Below the pieces are notes generated by a model. It ran no database searches and was not told the origin of the DNA. It was given only the letters and a program-made list of their open reading frames with translations. From Apostichopus japonicus (Eukaryota; Echinodermata; Holothuroidea; Aspidochirotida; Stichopodidae): a DNA stretch of 64,000 bases. Below are positions 1 through 10,249 of this stretch, one piece after another. The translations under genes and the position numbers were made by a program. Position 1 is the first letter of the stretch; the number at the start of each line of letters is the position of its first letter. The stretch covers positions 5,510,484-5,574,483 of the forward strand of contig NC_092564.1 of assembly GCF_037975245.1 (NCBI RefSeq), given 5' to 3'.

Positions 1-3000
1 GTATTTCAATATTTCCTCCTTGATAAAGCGACTGTCCACGAGACTGCGTGTCCTCTGGCTATTGATCAAGATTGAACAGCGAGCCAAACCTCACATCTCT
101 TCAAGTCGAATTAAAACCACATATGAGATGAACAACTTGTAAGATTTGCTTCCAGCCCTATAGGCAGGCAGCTATATCGTTTCTCACATTATGGCAATAC
201 ATTGTAACATCTACACACGCATATATAACGCCATGATGCTTACTCTTTGATGTCGTTTCCATGGCGATACAGACAATAAACTATATAACTATTCTTGAAA
301 AATTTTGAAAGATGTCATAGCATTTAAGTTCCAGTATGAATATATTTTGAAGATGTCAAAGACAACAAAATAAATCAAAAATAGACTAATAAATAAATTA
401 TGAAAACAAAAAACAAGCAAAGGATTATTGCGAAATCATTAACACATATATAGAAGAATTCATTCAGTTCAGTTGAGAGAACCCAAAGTAGAATAAGAAA
501 CCACATGCAATATTACTGTGGAGTGGACCAATTAATTAGGCTGATCCACGTAGGCAGTTCCTTTGTCTCAAAGTATTCTGAGAATTACCAGGCAAGGGTC
601 GGAAGCCATTCTCGTTCCTACATGTAGGCCTACATGAATGTTTAACAAAGTTTAAAAGAATATTTTGATATACAATACAATCTAGAGAAACAGGTGCAAA
701 GAAAGAAAAAACAGTCATCATGATAATTTTTATACAATATTTAAGCTATAAAAATGTATGGAAAAGGAGAAAAAAAGTGCAATGCTTAAAGAAAGTTTTC
801 CCCATGTTTTGAATATAATAAATATATACATATGGAGAGAAATTGGTGCAAGGAACAAAACTCCAAAACAAAAAATCAGTTTTAATTTCTTGCAATATCA
901 TCATACCGTAAAATCTCTCTGCTGTGTCATGCTACACATAGTAAAACACAATTTCAAGCCGTGGCTCAATCAACTTGTGTCCAGTTTAATACATTTAGCC
1001 TACAAATCCGGCGTTCCTTAGCGAAAAGCGTATGTTTTTGCCCGAATTTAAAACTACTAATCTTGTTTGGTATAACCCTTTACCGGTAGCACGCGTGTCG
1101 GTTAGACCTCTTTATTTTTAAATCTATCATGATTTTATTACGTCATTATGTCTATTGGTCAGACCGTCAAAACATTAGCATTTGTATTTTAGCGATGGGG
1201 TGGGATTGCGTGGGAAGAATACTCAGAATAGGTGGGAGAAATGGGGTGGGGTGTTGTTGTTGGTTATTTAATAGGAACTTCATTCCTGCAGTTTTAATAT
1301 AACAAAACTCTCATGTGATTGGTCTACGATGACGTCATATAGCCTTGTATAGCCACAATGAAATATTACCAAATCATAATATGAAGAAAAATAATCCTCA
1401 CTGCATTTTATCTCAGGAGCTGGGCCAATGAACGGTTGTCTTATAAATATTCATAAATTAACCTTTAGCTATTCTTTAACGCTGCAGTTTGCGCTCGATT
1501 GTAAAATTGGCCAAGCCATGTATGCAATATTTGAACATTGATAGTATAAACGTGCCCTGTGGTTGAACAATTTAATAAAAAGTCTCTACAAAGTGCCCAA
1601 GTTTTCTTGAAAGATAAACTGGAAACGTTATATATATATATATGAGGATTTGAATTTTTATCGAGCTATAGTGCAAATCCCCAGCTTACCAGTTTTCACG
1701 CTGTACTTGAATAACAGTTTGAATTGCTCGATGATTTTACTTCTATCTTCGCCATGTTGGTTCAACTTCAGGTCAAGACATTTACGCAACTCATCCGGCT
1801 GTTTGAAGTTAACAACTGAAACAGAGGAGAAGGATGAATGGGTTATATGTAATCAATGACTATGAAATAATATATATATATTCATCTCTAGCTCCTCATC
1901 GAATCGGTGGTCACTCAATAAACAGCAATATATTAACTTATCGAATGTCATTGTTTCTTTCCACACTCCCACTCCCCCCCCCCCCCTCCCCGTCGGTGAA
2001 AGATGGAAATCCAATATCGTAATGATACTGATTTGGAGAGTTTTCTCCTTTCGTACATAGTTATGTGACAACGTGGTAACAGATGCGGAATGGACAACGG
2101 TACAATGACACTTGTGTTTAATGACTTGTGTTGCAGATGCAGCATGCGCGCAGCAGTTATTTATGCATATATATATATGTCTAGAACTAACACTCATTAC
2201 AAAGGAAACTTATTCAATAAAGCCATATATAGTTTACCAAGCCACTTTTAATTACAAACATTTTTCTCTGGGTTATGTTGTTGCCATTGTTGTTGTCGTA
2301 CCTATTGTCTTTGTTCTGAAGTTGTTGTTGTGTTTTTTATGTGACAAACTTAATTTAGTTCACGAAACCTTTATCTTTAAACAATTCAAATGAGCCCAAA
2401 TGATATTTGAATGGGAAAAAGTGAGGGACACAAAGTTTTTTGCGGAGGAGGTGTGGGGATGGAGGAAGCATGCAAGCACTTCTCGAGGATCAAGTGGAAT
2501 AGTCACGTGAAAATGCTTTTAACTTTCTATAACGTGAATAAAACGACTGCAGGATTATATCCAACACTCACGGTCACTCCCTACCGTCTGCCAATATACA
2601 ACATTCATAGGCCTAACCCCCACACTGTTCGTATGTCCTATTTTCTCTCCATGACGCAAAGAAAGAGAACAGATTCCCATCAGCCAGCTCAAGTTCCAGT
2701 TCTTCCCAGACAGATAACATTGACAAAATTAATTCTTTAAATAGACCACAGCATATTTTTATAGTCCATATCTATGTTGTTTATGTTTCCCGTAAGCATA
2801 ACATGGAAGCTTATGCGCCGTTAAATGTAACTGTCATGTTAATATTAAACTATATTACGTTATGATTGATCAGACGCCCCTTGCTAAAACTTCCAGAAAT
2901 GTAATTAACATTTCCCCCTCTGTACCGATTTGCTCTCGGTGATTTTGTTTTTTCACTCTTTTTTCCATACGTCTGTCATTGAATTAGTGTGGTTAAATTA

Positions 3001-3190
3001 ATTACCCTTTCAAGCATCCTCAGTAGGCCTATACGAAAACAATTTCACTCTCGTTCATTTTTCATACTTTCAAATAAACGATGCATCATTGCAAGCACTA
3101 AAATGACAACAATAGCAAAATATCAATTTGATAAATTCAATTAATCGTTTTCAAAAAGAGAACAAAATTATAAAAGCGTTGCCACAAATA
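1..3190. other. Gene-poor AT-rich region
   Basis: No coding region is recognisable here. The open frames are short, low in complexity and unlike any family I know. Short AT microsatellites occur near 1632-1642 and 2166-2178, and a C run lies near 1974-1986. I see no RNA gene or clear transposon end. Confidence 0.5.
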
Positions 3191-3227
3191 TGTGACACAT
3201 TTTGTCCGTCTTGCGGCCCATGTGGCA

Positions 3228-3228
<1 letters not shown>

Positions 3229-3265
<37 letters not shown>
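3229..3265. repeat. (TA)n microsatellite
   Basis: An uninterrupted TA run abuts the left arm of the large hairpin. Its last bases (from 3260) also pair with the end of the right arm. Confidence 0.9.
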
Positions 3266-3269
<4 letters not shown>

Positions 3270-3429
3270 ATACTAGATGAGACTAGTGGAACACTAGTAG
3301 TTGTAACTCGGAGTTTCACGCTTTATTGCGATCTTCAGACAAGCAGTTGTCTGAAGATCGCAATAAAGCGTGAAACTTCGAGTTACAACTACTAGTGTTC
3401 CACTAGTCTCATCTAGTATCAACATATAT
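3260..3429. mobile_element. Near-perfect 170-bp foldback hairpin
   Basis: The arms 3260-3342 and 3347-3429 are reverse complements over about 83 bp with one mismatch that I can find (ctcggagt against acttcgag), around a 4-base gcag loop. It lies in TA-rich DNA, with TA runs on both sides, as expected for an insertion at TA sites. Each arm carries CTGAAGA, then CGC-AATAAA-GCG, then TGAAAC, reading outward from the loop. It is most likely a foldback or MITE-type element, or two element ends joined head to head. There is no coding capacity; the open frames across it are mirror artefacts. Confidence 0.75.
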
Positions 3430-3485
3430 TCCGCTCTGTCCAATGGACATAGAGCACTCTGCGCCAAGATATAGACGCCAACCTA

Positions 3486-3489
<4 letters not shown>

Positions 3490-3567
<78 letters not shown>
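3490..3567. repeat. (TA)n(TG)n compound microsatellite
   Basis: A long TA run passes directly into a TG run. Open frames across it encode only Tyr-Ile and Cys-Val repeats and are not genes. Confidence 0.95.
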
Positions 3568-3569
<2 letters not shown>

Positions 3570-4144
3570 AAGAAACTCCATGTTTACTCCAAAAGAAAAT
3601 ATTATTAGAGAAAAGCAGAGAAATAAGATATGACTCATAATTAACAAATAAGGAGTAATGTTTTTGAAAATATATTGGAATTTTCGGTCCCGTTTCGTCA
3701 GCAATACTAGGCAATCGAATGAAAAGTACAAAATGTAACACAATGAAAGTATGACGTTAGATAAGTGTAAGTTGCATTGATGGAATTAGAACCAAATAAA
3801 CCATGACTATACAGGAAGCGGATAAAGGAGCAAAGAACGGATTAAATTATGGTTGTAGAACTGATAGTTGTTAAGGGGTCCCAACTGATATACAGTGCTT
3901 CGGATTGGTATGAAATATATTGAATATATTGTTATGTGCTATGATTGAAAGTTCCGGCTCAGTCGTGTACGGAGTACGTACCAAATTATAGTACAGCACA
4001 TGTGGAAACGGCAAACCACAGGGAAATGTAAACAGCTGATATGACCTTTTCACGCCTGCGCAATATTTTTATCTCGCAAGCGAAACTCACTCGTTCTTTA
4101 ATGTGAACGCGTCATGTTCATAATCGATAACAATTGAACAAGGC
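3568..4144. other. Intergenic, nothing recognised
   Basis: AT-rich sequence between the microsatellite and the left end of the ACTTAAGT element. I see no gene or repeat structure. Confidence 0.4.
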
Positions 4145-4175
4145 CATATGGCAAGCCGTTTTAACATTTACCTCT

Positions 4176-4610
4176 CTATTCTACTTAAGTAGAATTAATT
4201 CTACTTAAGTAGAATACAATTAAGCTTAAGTGAAATGAATTGCACTTAAGTAGAATTGCATTTTACTTAAGCTTAATTGTATTCCACTTAAGTGGAATTC
4301 ATATTAGCTTAAGTTTAAACGGTTCTTGTTTACATCGTATTTTACTTAAGTAAAATACAATTCTACTTAAGTAAAATACAATTCTGCTTAAGTAAAATTC
4401 AATTCTACTTAAGTAAAATGCAATTCTGCTTAAGTAAAATTCAATTCTACTTAAGTAAAATGCTATTCTACTTAAGCAAAATGGCTTTTCAATTTCACTT
4501 AAGCTAAATTGCATTTTACTTAAGTGAAATAGAATTACGCTTAAGTGAAATGTGATTGGTCAATCTATTTCACTTAAGTAAAATGCAATTTAGCTTAAGT
4601 AAAATGTGAT
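4176..4610. repeat. Left palindromic ACTTAAGT array
   Basis: About 19 CTTAAG-centred units at roughly 20-22 bp spacing. Typical units alternate ctACTTAAGTaaaat and ctGCTTAAGTaaaat with linking caatt. The minus-strand open frame here reads as a repeated FYLSRI heptad-like peptide, which only mirrors the DNA period. Confidence 0.85.
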
Positions 4611-4615
4611 TGGTC

Positions 4616-5478
4616 AATCAGTATATGCTACTCATTGCGTCACTGTACTTGCCGCGAAGTCCTACTTTGTATACTATTATAGGTACCTCACCACGTGTTC
4701 ATCCGCTCAATAGGTTAACCATTGTCAGAAAAGACGTAAAAATACCTAACGTAAAGCTTGCTTAAGCATGTTATCATTTACTGTCATCGTTTTTTCTGCC
4801 TTCATATGAAAGAGCATAATTTTAAGTACAGATGGTGTGAAAATAGGGAGGATCGAGGGTGATATAAACCATTTTAAAAATCTTTTGTTTAATGTTGATA
4901 TTACTCCGGGCGAGCATATGGAAGGGTTCAGTGTGATAAACTTGCTCCTCTTCTAGCTCATAATCTAAACGGTCATGATATGGAAGTTTGCAAGTGCCAT
5001 GATAGGCCAAGAGCACAGCTATCATGTGGTGGGTAGGATATACCAGATGAAAACTTCTATCTATGCTTTGCCAGGTCTTGAAAGTGATGAGTTTAGTGTG
5101 TAAGTCAATGGAACAATTAATTGTGATGCGAGACCTATAGAGTTACGTTCAAGACGTACTAGTTACGTAACCATTTGCGGCCATTCCCCCATTCTGCGAT
5201 ACTTATCAAGCTTTCGTTGTGTATATACGAACATAACACCATACTTAGCAAATGAAGCAAAGCTATGTTTATCACTGAGTCTGAACGTTAGACTTTTGGT
5301 AAATGCAGCCAGCCAATAAATCGTTGCAAAATGTTGCTGATGCAGTTGGAAAAGCACTTTTGAGGGCAAGGGAACGACTACAACACGACATACCACCAAG
5401 CAGTGGTACTAGTAGTAGTAGTACCACAAGGCACGGTACCATGTAAACATTGCCCCCAGACCAACCACTTCTCCGCAC
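4616..5478. other. Unique core of the ACTTAAGT element
   Basis: Non-repetitive sequence between the left array and the internal terminal motif. Several short minus-strand frames exist (4822-5025, 5163-5399, 5272-5520), but none resembles a transposase or other family. It may be captured host DNA or the decayed core of the element. A short (AGT)n tract lies near 5409-5423. Confidence 0.4.
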
Positions 5479-5510
5479 GAGGTAAATGTTATAACGGCTT
5501 GCCATATCCT

Positions 5511-6010
5511 TCAATTCCACTTAAGCTAAATTGTATTTTACTTGAGTAGAATTGAATTTTACTTAAGTATAATGCAATTGTATTCTACTTAAGTAAAATA
5601 CAATTCTACTTAAGTAGAATACAATTAAGCTTAAGTTAAATTCAATTTCACTTAAGCTTAATTGTATTCTACTTAAGTAAAATACAATTTTACTTAAGTA
5701 AAATGCATTTAGCTTAAGTGAAAAAGAATGACACTTTTACTTAAGCTAAATTAAATTTTACTTACGTAGAATTGTATTTTACTTAAGTAGAATACAATTA
5801 AGCTTAAGTGAAATTGAATTTAACTTAAGCTTAAAAGAAAGTGGTAATTTTACTTAAGTGGAATACAATTAAACTTAAGTAAAATGCAATTCTACTTAAG
5901 TGCAATTCATTTTACTTAAGCTAAATTGTATTCTACTTAAGTGCAATTCATTTCACTTAAGCTTAATTGTATTCTACTTAAGTGGAATTAATTCTACTTA
6001 AGTAGAATAG
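5511..6010. repeat. Right palindromic ACTTAAGT array
   Basis: About 21 CTTAAG-centred units, with a few decayed ones such as ACTTGAGT and ACTTACGT. Its outermost 80 or so bases mirror the start of the left array. Confidence 0.85.
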
Positions 6011-6039
6011 AGAGGTAAATGTTAAAACGGCTTGCCATA

Positions 6040-6190
6040 TGCCCGACACCTGCGCTGCCCGAGTCCAGCGGAATGCCCGAAGCCTGTGCTGCCCGACACC
6101 GGTGGATTGCCGATGTTTAGACTGCCCTACCCTTGCGCAGCCCCAGTGTTATGCCTGCGTATCCTTGGGTTGTGCCCGACCCCAGTACGT
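6040..6190. repeat. GC-rich degenerate tpCCCGA repeat
   Basis: The word tgcccga with a cc(t)gcgctgcccga context recurs about every 12-25 bases immediately outside the right end of the ACTTAAGT element. The open frame across it gives a Cys-rich peptide only because of tgc repeats. I do not regard it as a gene. Confidence 0.45.
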
Positions 6191-6332
6191 TGTATTGGGC
6201 AAATGTAAATATTGTGTATTATACGCTGTAGATGTAGAACGAGATGAGAAATTATACTTTTATTAAACATACCACTCTGGTGTCTGCCTCCTGATTTAGA
6301 GTTAATCTGTACCCGTCCCCCATCTACCTCCC

Positions 6333-6734
6333 CTACCCTCCTCCAGTTGGTTTCGAGACAGGTTTTACACTACCAGACGTTGCAAGGTCTTCATGTTTAA
6401 AATTTGCTTTGTCTGAAATTCCAGTCTTGAAAAGCATGAAAATATTATCATTAACTAAGATTAATCCACCTCTATTTTGTTTTTCCACCCAGGCTTTACT
6501 GTAATCTAAAAAACTGTGACCTTCACCTGCAACAGACATACAGTTTAAGTACTGTAAAAATATTAAAGCATTCTGAGTACTCTTAACTTTCATGTAACGT
6601 TTTTTAAGGGCAAATGGCACATAACCTGCTAATTATCTTAGAATTTGTTCCTCATGTTTTTCAACATTTGTATCTTCCAAATTTATGTCGTCTGGAACAT
6701 CCAGCCTCTCAAACTCTTCAATCATCAGCTTCAA
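6333..6734 (-). pseudogene. Broken transposon-type gene fragment
   Basis: Read on the minus strand, 6734 to about 6620 gives a frame with LMIEEFERLDVPDDINLED, then a single in-frame TAA. The same frame continues with LAGYVPFALKKRY and later HSFLDYSKAWVEKQNRGGL, ending at 6333. The sequence LAGYVPFALKKRY followed by a W-x(4)-NRGGL segment is a pattern I associate with the C-terminal parts of transposase-like proteins multiplied in invertebrate genomes. I cannot name the superfamily from sequence alone. The upstream side is blocked by a further stop in the same frame near 6740 and no N-terminal domain is visible, so this is a decayed, truncated copy. The plus-strand frame at 6614-6820 is its shadow. 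Confidence 0.55.
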
Positions 6735-6829
6735 ATTCAACTATATCCTGTAGCATGAACATTTCTAATGTCCTCGGCGGATGCAAAGTTTTTTGGCAGC
6801 CATGTTTCGTGTTAAATTAATTTTGTTAA

Positions 6830-7380
6830 TTTTATAACACTAGGTGCCCAATGCAATAACAAACAGCACTAACGTTATTTGCCTAACGAACGAAGAAAAG
6901 TTTTATCGGAAAATACTTGACTAAAAGTACCTATTTCGCCATTACTTGTTCATATATTGCGATGAAATATATGCTGAGATAAACAATTAATTATTAAATA
7001 CTAATCTTCGCATGATTCGGTGAGAAATGAAAGATATATTCCGATCGAAATTCTTACAGGTATGCGTAACGTAACATATATGAGTACTGCGTATACTATT
7101 TCAATTACATATACGTTAGGATCGGAGTGTCTGTTGTTATGTTGTGAGGGACGCTATATACGAAATGACCTTTGTACCAGGATTACGTAATAGCTGATGA
7201 TGGCTTTACCCGTGTTTGTGCCCTGAGGCATGTTTACTTATGGCGATCAAATTTTGTCGGTTACAATGATACTTCAAAGTGGGTTTTCTCCTTCTGTTTA
7301 TAGCTCCATGATTCAACCATAGTACCGTGTGAACGACACGAACCATGTGCAACGTTGTCATGGCAATACTTCACTACTCT
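6830..7380. other. Intergenic, nothing recognised
   Basis: AT-rich sequence with no coding region or structured repeat that I can support. Confidence 0.4.
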
Positions 7381-7489
7381 TCGCTCACCATGCTGACACA
7401 AGTTTTGGACATACTGAAATAAATCTCGACATATATGAAACGTTGGCGCGCGCCGAAGTGCCAAAATTATAGCACGACGTAAATATAGC

Positions 7490-7690
7490 ATGTTGACATG
7501 ACCAATGTAGTAATGGCATGCTGTTACAAGTTTTCGACATGCTGATGTTGAATTTGACATGTTGATAGACGCAATGGCATATTGTATTTTGTTTCGACAT
7601 GTTCATATGGAATTGTAACATGCTGATATCGAATTGTAACATGCTGATATCGAATTGTAACATGTTGATATCGATTTGGACATATATATA
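7490..7690. repeat. 21-bp tandem minisatellite with degenerate flanks
   Basis: The unit cgaattgtaacatgctgatat is repeated almost exactly at about 7613-7675. Degenerate relatives (gacatgctgatgttgaattt and similar) extend leftwards. Because 21 is divisible by three, minus-strand frames read as a repeated RYQHVTI peptide; they are not evidence of a gene. Confidence 0.8.
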
Positions 7691-7768
7691 TTAACTTGGA
7701 CACTTCACTTTCTTTTTCGACATTTATGGAACGTTTGGCTCTCCGTATTCGTCTGTAGTAATTTTTCC

Positions 7769-8010
7769 ACAGTAGCATCTGCTGACAGGTCTAACACGTG
7801 TTACGGTGTTATAACACACTTTAGTTTATTCTGATTAACGGTTGTCTCTTATTCACAGTACAAACTGATCAAGCCATGTACATTGGGTGCACAGTATAGC
7901 ATCTGCTGGCAGGTCTAACATGTGTTACGGTGTTATAACACACACACGTATACTGATTAACGGTTGTCTCTTCTGCCCAGTATAAACTCATCAAACCATG
8001 AACAGTGGGT
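7769..8010. repeat. Two tandem copies of a ~124-bp unit
   Basis: Copy 1 (about 7769-7890) and copy 2 (about 7891-8010) share agcatctgctg-caggtctaaca, gtgttacggtgttataacac, gattaacggttgtctctt and a closing cagtgggtg/cattgggtg. The offset is about 124 bp, with scattered differences. This is a recent local duplication. Confidence 0.8.
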
Positions 8011-9230
8011 GTTCATAGTACAAATCAACTTCCATAGACCATAAAAATCCGTATCTATCGTAATCGATATTTTTTGGTGTTTTGGTTTGGTTTTTGTGCG
8101 TTTTGACAGAACATACCAGTATGTTTGATATTTGTCATCGGTCATATATAGTATATATATATATATTTTCTGTTGCATCACGCTATAGTATACCTTAGTT
8201 TGTATAGTCTAGATCGGGTTAATGCATATATGTATACTAAATAGTACTAAAAAACTAAAAAGTTTCGGAACTGTTCATACTGGCACTACGAGTGGTTTAT
8301 AGCATGACATGAGTGGTATAAGCATTAGACAATTAACCCAAATGGCCGAGAAAATTGAACTGATAATTGTTGAACGTAAACATTGCTCTCAAAATAAAAT
8401 AAAAAGTTTTTGCAAGGTTATGAACATCTGATGAGAATTTTTGGCAAAAAAAAGGCCCAAACTATTGTTTTTCAGAATTCGACAAAACCTGCTGACCGGG
8501 GATGATATGAGCTTGTACTAATGCATCCAGCTGCTATAAAAGTATAACACGTACTCAATGTTTACATTTAATTTGACCACTCCCTCCTTCCTTCCCTCCA
8601 CCCGTCCCTGGAAACGGTTTTCTGAAAGTACTATAATCGGACTTTTTTTTAAACGTTGGATTTGAAATGATTTGAAAAGACACTTGACTATAACTTCATA
8701 CGAATAACCCTGCATTGTAGTGGAATTTAAGTACAGTATCGAAAACTAAACAAAACCAACATATCAGAATATATCACTGAAACACAACGGCAATTTTCAT
8801 TACCGATGGAAAGATTATCAATTTGCAATTTTATATGGTATTTAACCCAGTATCTAAAACTGATCAAATATCTTTCAATGATGTTTTCGTGTAACATCAC
8901 GAACCACAGCTTCGTGTATACGTTTCGACTATACCTGCAGTGGATAGTTGCAAATTTACACCCTTGCTGATCCAGAGGGTGGATGGTCCCTACAACCCAC
9001 TTCTCCGCCAGGCCCACTCCCACCTTCACCTTCTTGAAAGTTGTTTTTACGAGCCTGTTTTGGTGATATTGATGCATGGAGAGGGACGAAGTATAAGCGG
9101 ACTGATCTCACGTTACGCAATTTCATATTGCTGGTGTAAAACACGTGGCCATCATCATACGTTTGAAATAACGAAGTGTGTATGTTGTGAACATGTAGAC
9201 CACTCACCATTGTACATCTTAAAGGATTGA
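8011..9230. other. Intergenic, nothing recognised
   Basis: A TA run lies near 8148-8166. Open frames on both strands at 8940-9246 overlap each other and resemble no family. If the candidate exon at 9313-9502 is real, this stretch could be its downstream intron. Confidence 0.35.
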
Positions 9231-9255
9231 ACTCATGGAAAATCAATCAAAATGC

Positions 9256-9310
9256 CTCTAAAATAATAATAATAATAGTAATAATGATAAATATAATAAT
9301 AATAATAATT
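9256..9310. repeat. (ATA/ATT)n microsatellite
   Basis: An imperfect AAT-type run. It lies directly beyond the putative donor of the minus-strand exon at 9313-9502. Confidence 0.9.
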
Positions 9311-9312
9311 AC

Positions 9313-9502
9313 CTTTTTGTGATTCATCTTGTGCTGCTACAATTCCCTCTTTCCAAATTAAATCAAACGTTTCTTTCCAAAATATTTCTTGCTCACTCAG
9401 TGTAAGCGAACTGTTCCCGTAACCGTGACTGCGACTAGCTGTGACGTCACCATTACGTAGTGTGGATCCACCATTCGCCCTTTTTGCTCCCAAGTCCTCC
9501 AT
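9313..9502 (-). CDS. Candidate first coding exon, unknown protein
   Basis: On the minus strand an ATG at 9502-9500 opens a 63-codon frame, MEDLGAKRANGGSTL... through LSEQEIFWKETFDLIWKEG to AAQDESQK. The frame runs into AAAAAG|GTAATT, a plausible donor, with the exon ending at 9313 in phase 1. Composition is balanced and protein-like (mixed acidic, basic and aromatic residues, no low-complexity run), unlike the other short frames nearby. An in-frame TGA lies 27 bases before the ATG, so this would be the first Met. I do not recognise the family, and I could not place the next exon. It may instead be a fragment of a retrogene or transposon. Confidence 0.35.
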
Positions 9503-9883
9503 CTGATACTCTTGTCTTGCTTTGGATCAACTTTGATCCAATTCGGTCAAAAAGTGATGAGACAATGTAGATATGGCTACATCTATTCAAACAAGCAGCG
9601 AGCCAGTGACAGCAGAATGCTACGGATGCCTCGACATTAAATTCCATCCGTGATGGTTTAGTACCATTTGAAAACTTGATGTTGAAATTAATCTCCAAGA
9701 TACACGAGGTAGTCGGGTTTTCAAACGTGATATATGTTACCTTTTTATCCTCATGATGCATGTCAGAAGGAAATTGATTTATAATATGTGATGTCATATT
9801 CAGAAGTGCTCTGTTTTTTTAATGGTTTTTAGGCCAATATATATATACGTGTGGAGGAACATTCAAAATAAGGTTTCCCCTTA

Positions 9884-10240
9884 AAGGTCTGCTCTATGGG
9901 CCCCAACTATAGCAAGCTATCATGGAAAAGTTTCTTGAGATTACGTAATCGACCTGACTTTGTCGTAAAATGACCTCTTTCTTACCAATTAGTTGCAACG
10001 CCTGTCACACATTTTTTCTTGTATGAGGGTCTTTGTGTGAACGCTGTATGATTAACTACACTGTAGACATGAACATATTTCCACACAGTGTTTACACTAA
10101 GAGCCTAATGTTGTTAAGAAGCTATGCAGGCTAATTGTATAGCCTGAGGTCGATTTACGACCGTGGCAGGTCGATTACGTAATGACAAAACTTTTCTAGC
10201 TATAGCGTGCTATAATTGGAGCCAATAAAGCCGATCTTGA
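9884..10240. mobile_element. ~360-bp inverted-repeat element (MITE-like)
   Basis: The left end (aggtctgctctatgggcccc, then aactatagcaagctat, then gattacgtaatcgacctg) matches the reverse complement of the right end (agatcggctttattggctcc, aattatagcacgctat, cattacgtaatcgacctg). The match extends over about 72 bp at roughly 80% identity by eye. There is no coding capacity. Exact borders and target duplication are unclear. It is a decayed nonautonomous DNA transposon. Confidence 0.65.
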
Positions 10241-10249
10241 AGCGAAAGA

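Larger units (their letters stand above)
4145..6041. mobile_element. Element with >100-bp inverted repeats made of ACTTAAGT units
   Basis: The left end (from 4145, CATATGGCAAGCCGTTTTAA) and the right end (to 6041) are reverse complements for more than 100 bp with about one mismatch. Inside the ends lie arrays of short units, each centred on CTTAAG and usually palindromic (ACTTAAGT or AGCTTAAGT flanked by AATT or AAAT). By eye there are about 19 units at 4176-4610 and about 21 at 5511-6010. The middle (4616-5478) is unique sequence without a recognisable gene. A third copy of the terminal motif lies at about 5480-5510 in the same orientation as the right end. If TA is the target duplication, the ends read TGGCAAG...CTTGCCA. 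I read it as a nonautonomous, partly nested inverted-repeat element. Confidence 0.75.

Noticed and set aside
2411-2740. 109-residue plus-strand open frame
   Set aside because: Mixed composition, but no recognisable motif, no splice context and no supporting neighbours; length is within chance for this sequence.
3137-3741. Open frames with Tyr-Ile and Cys-Val or Thr-His repeats
   Set aside because: They are translations of TA and TG microsatellites and of the hairpin arms.
4299-4514. Minus-strand frame with repeated FYLSRI units resembling a repeat protein
   Set aside because: It is only the translated period of the ACTTAAGT array.
7385-7778. Minus-strand frames with repeated RYQHVTI or MLQFDIS units
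   Set aside because: The 21-bp minisatellite keeps frame in all registers; peptide repeats follow from the DNA.
9453-9797. 114-residue minus-strand frame overlapping the candidate exon
   Set aside because: It uses a different frame from the one that ends at a splice donor and shows no family motif. It could be 5' UTR or an alternative reading, but I could not support it.
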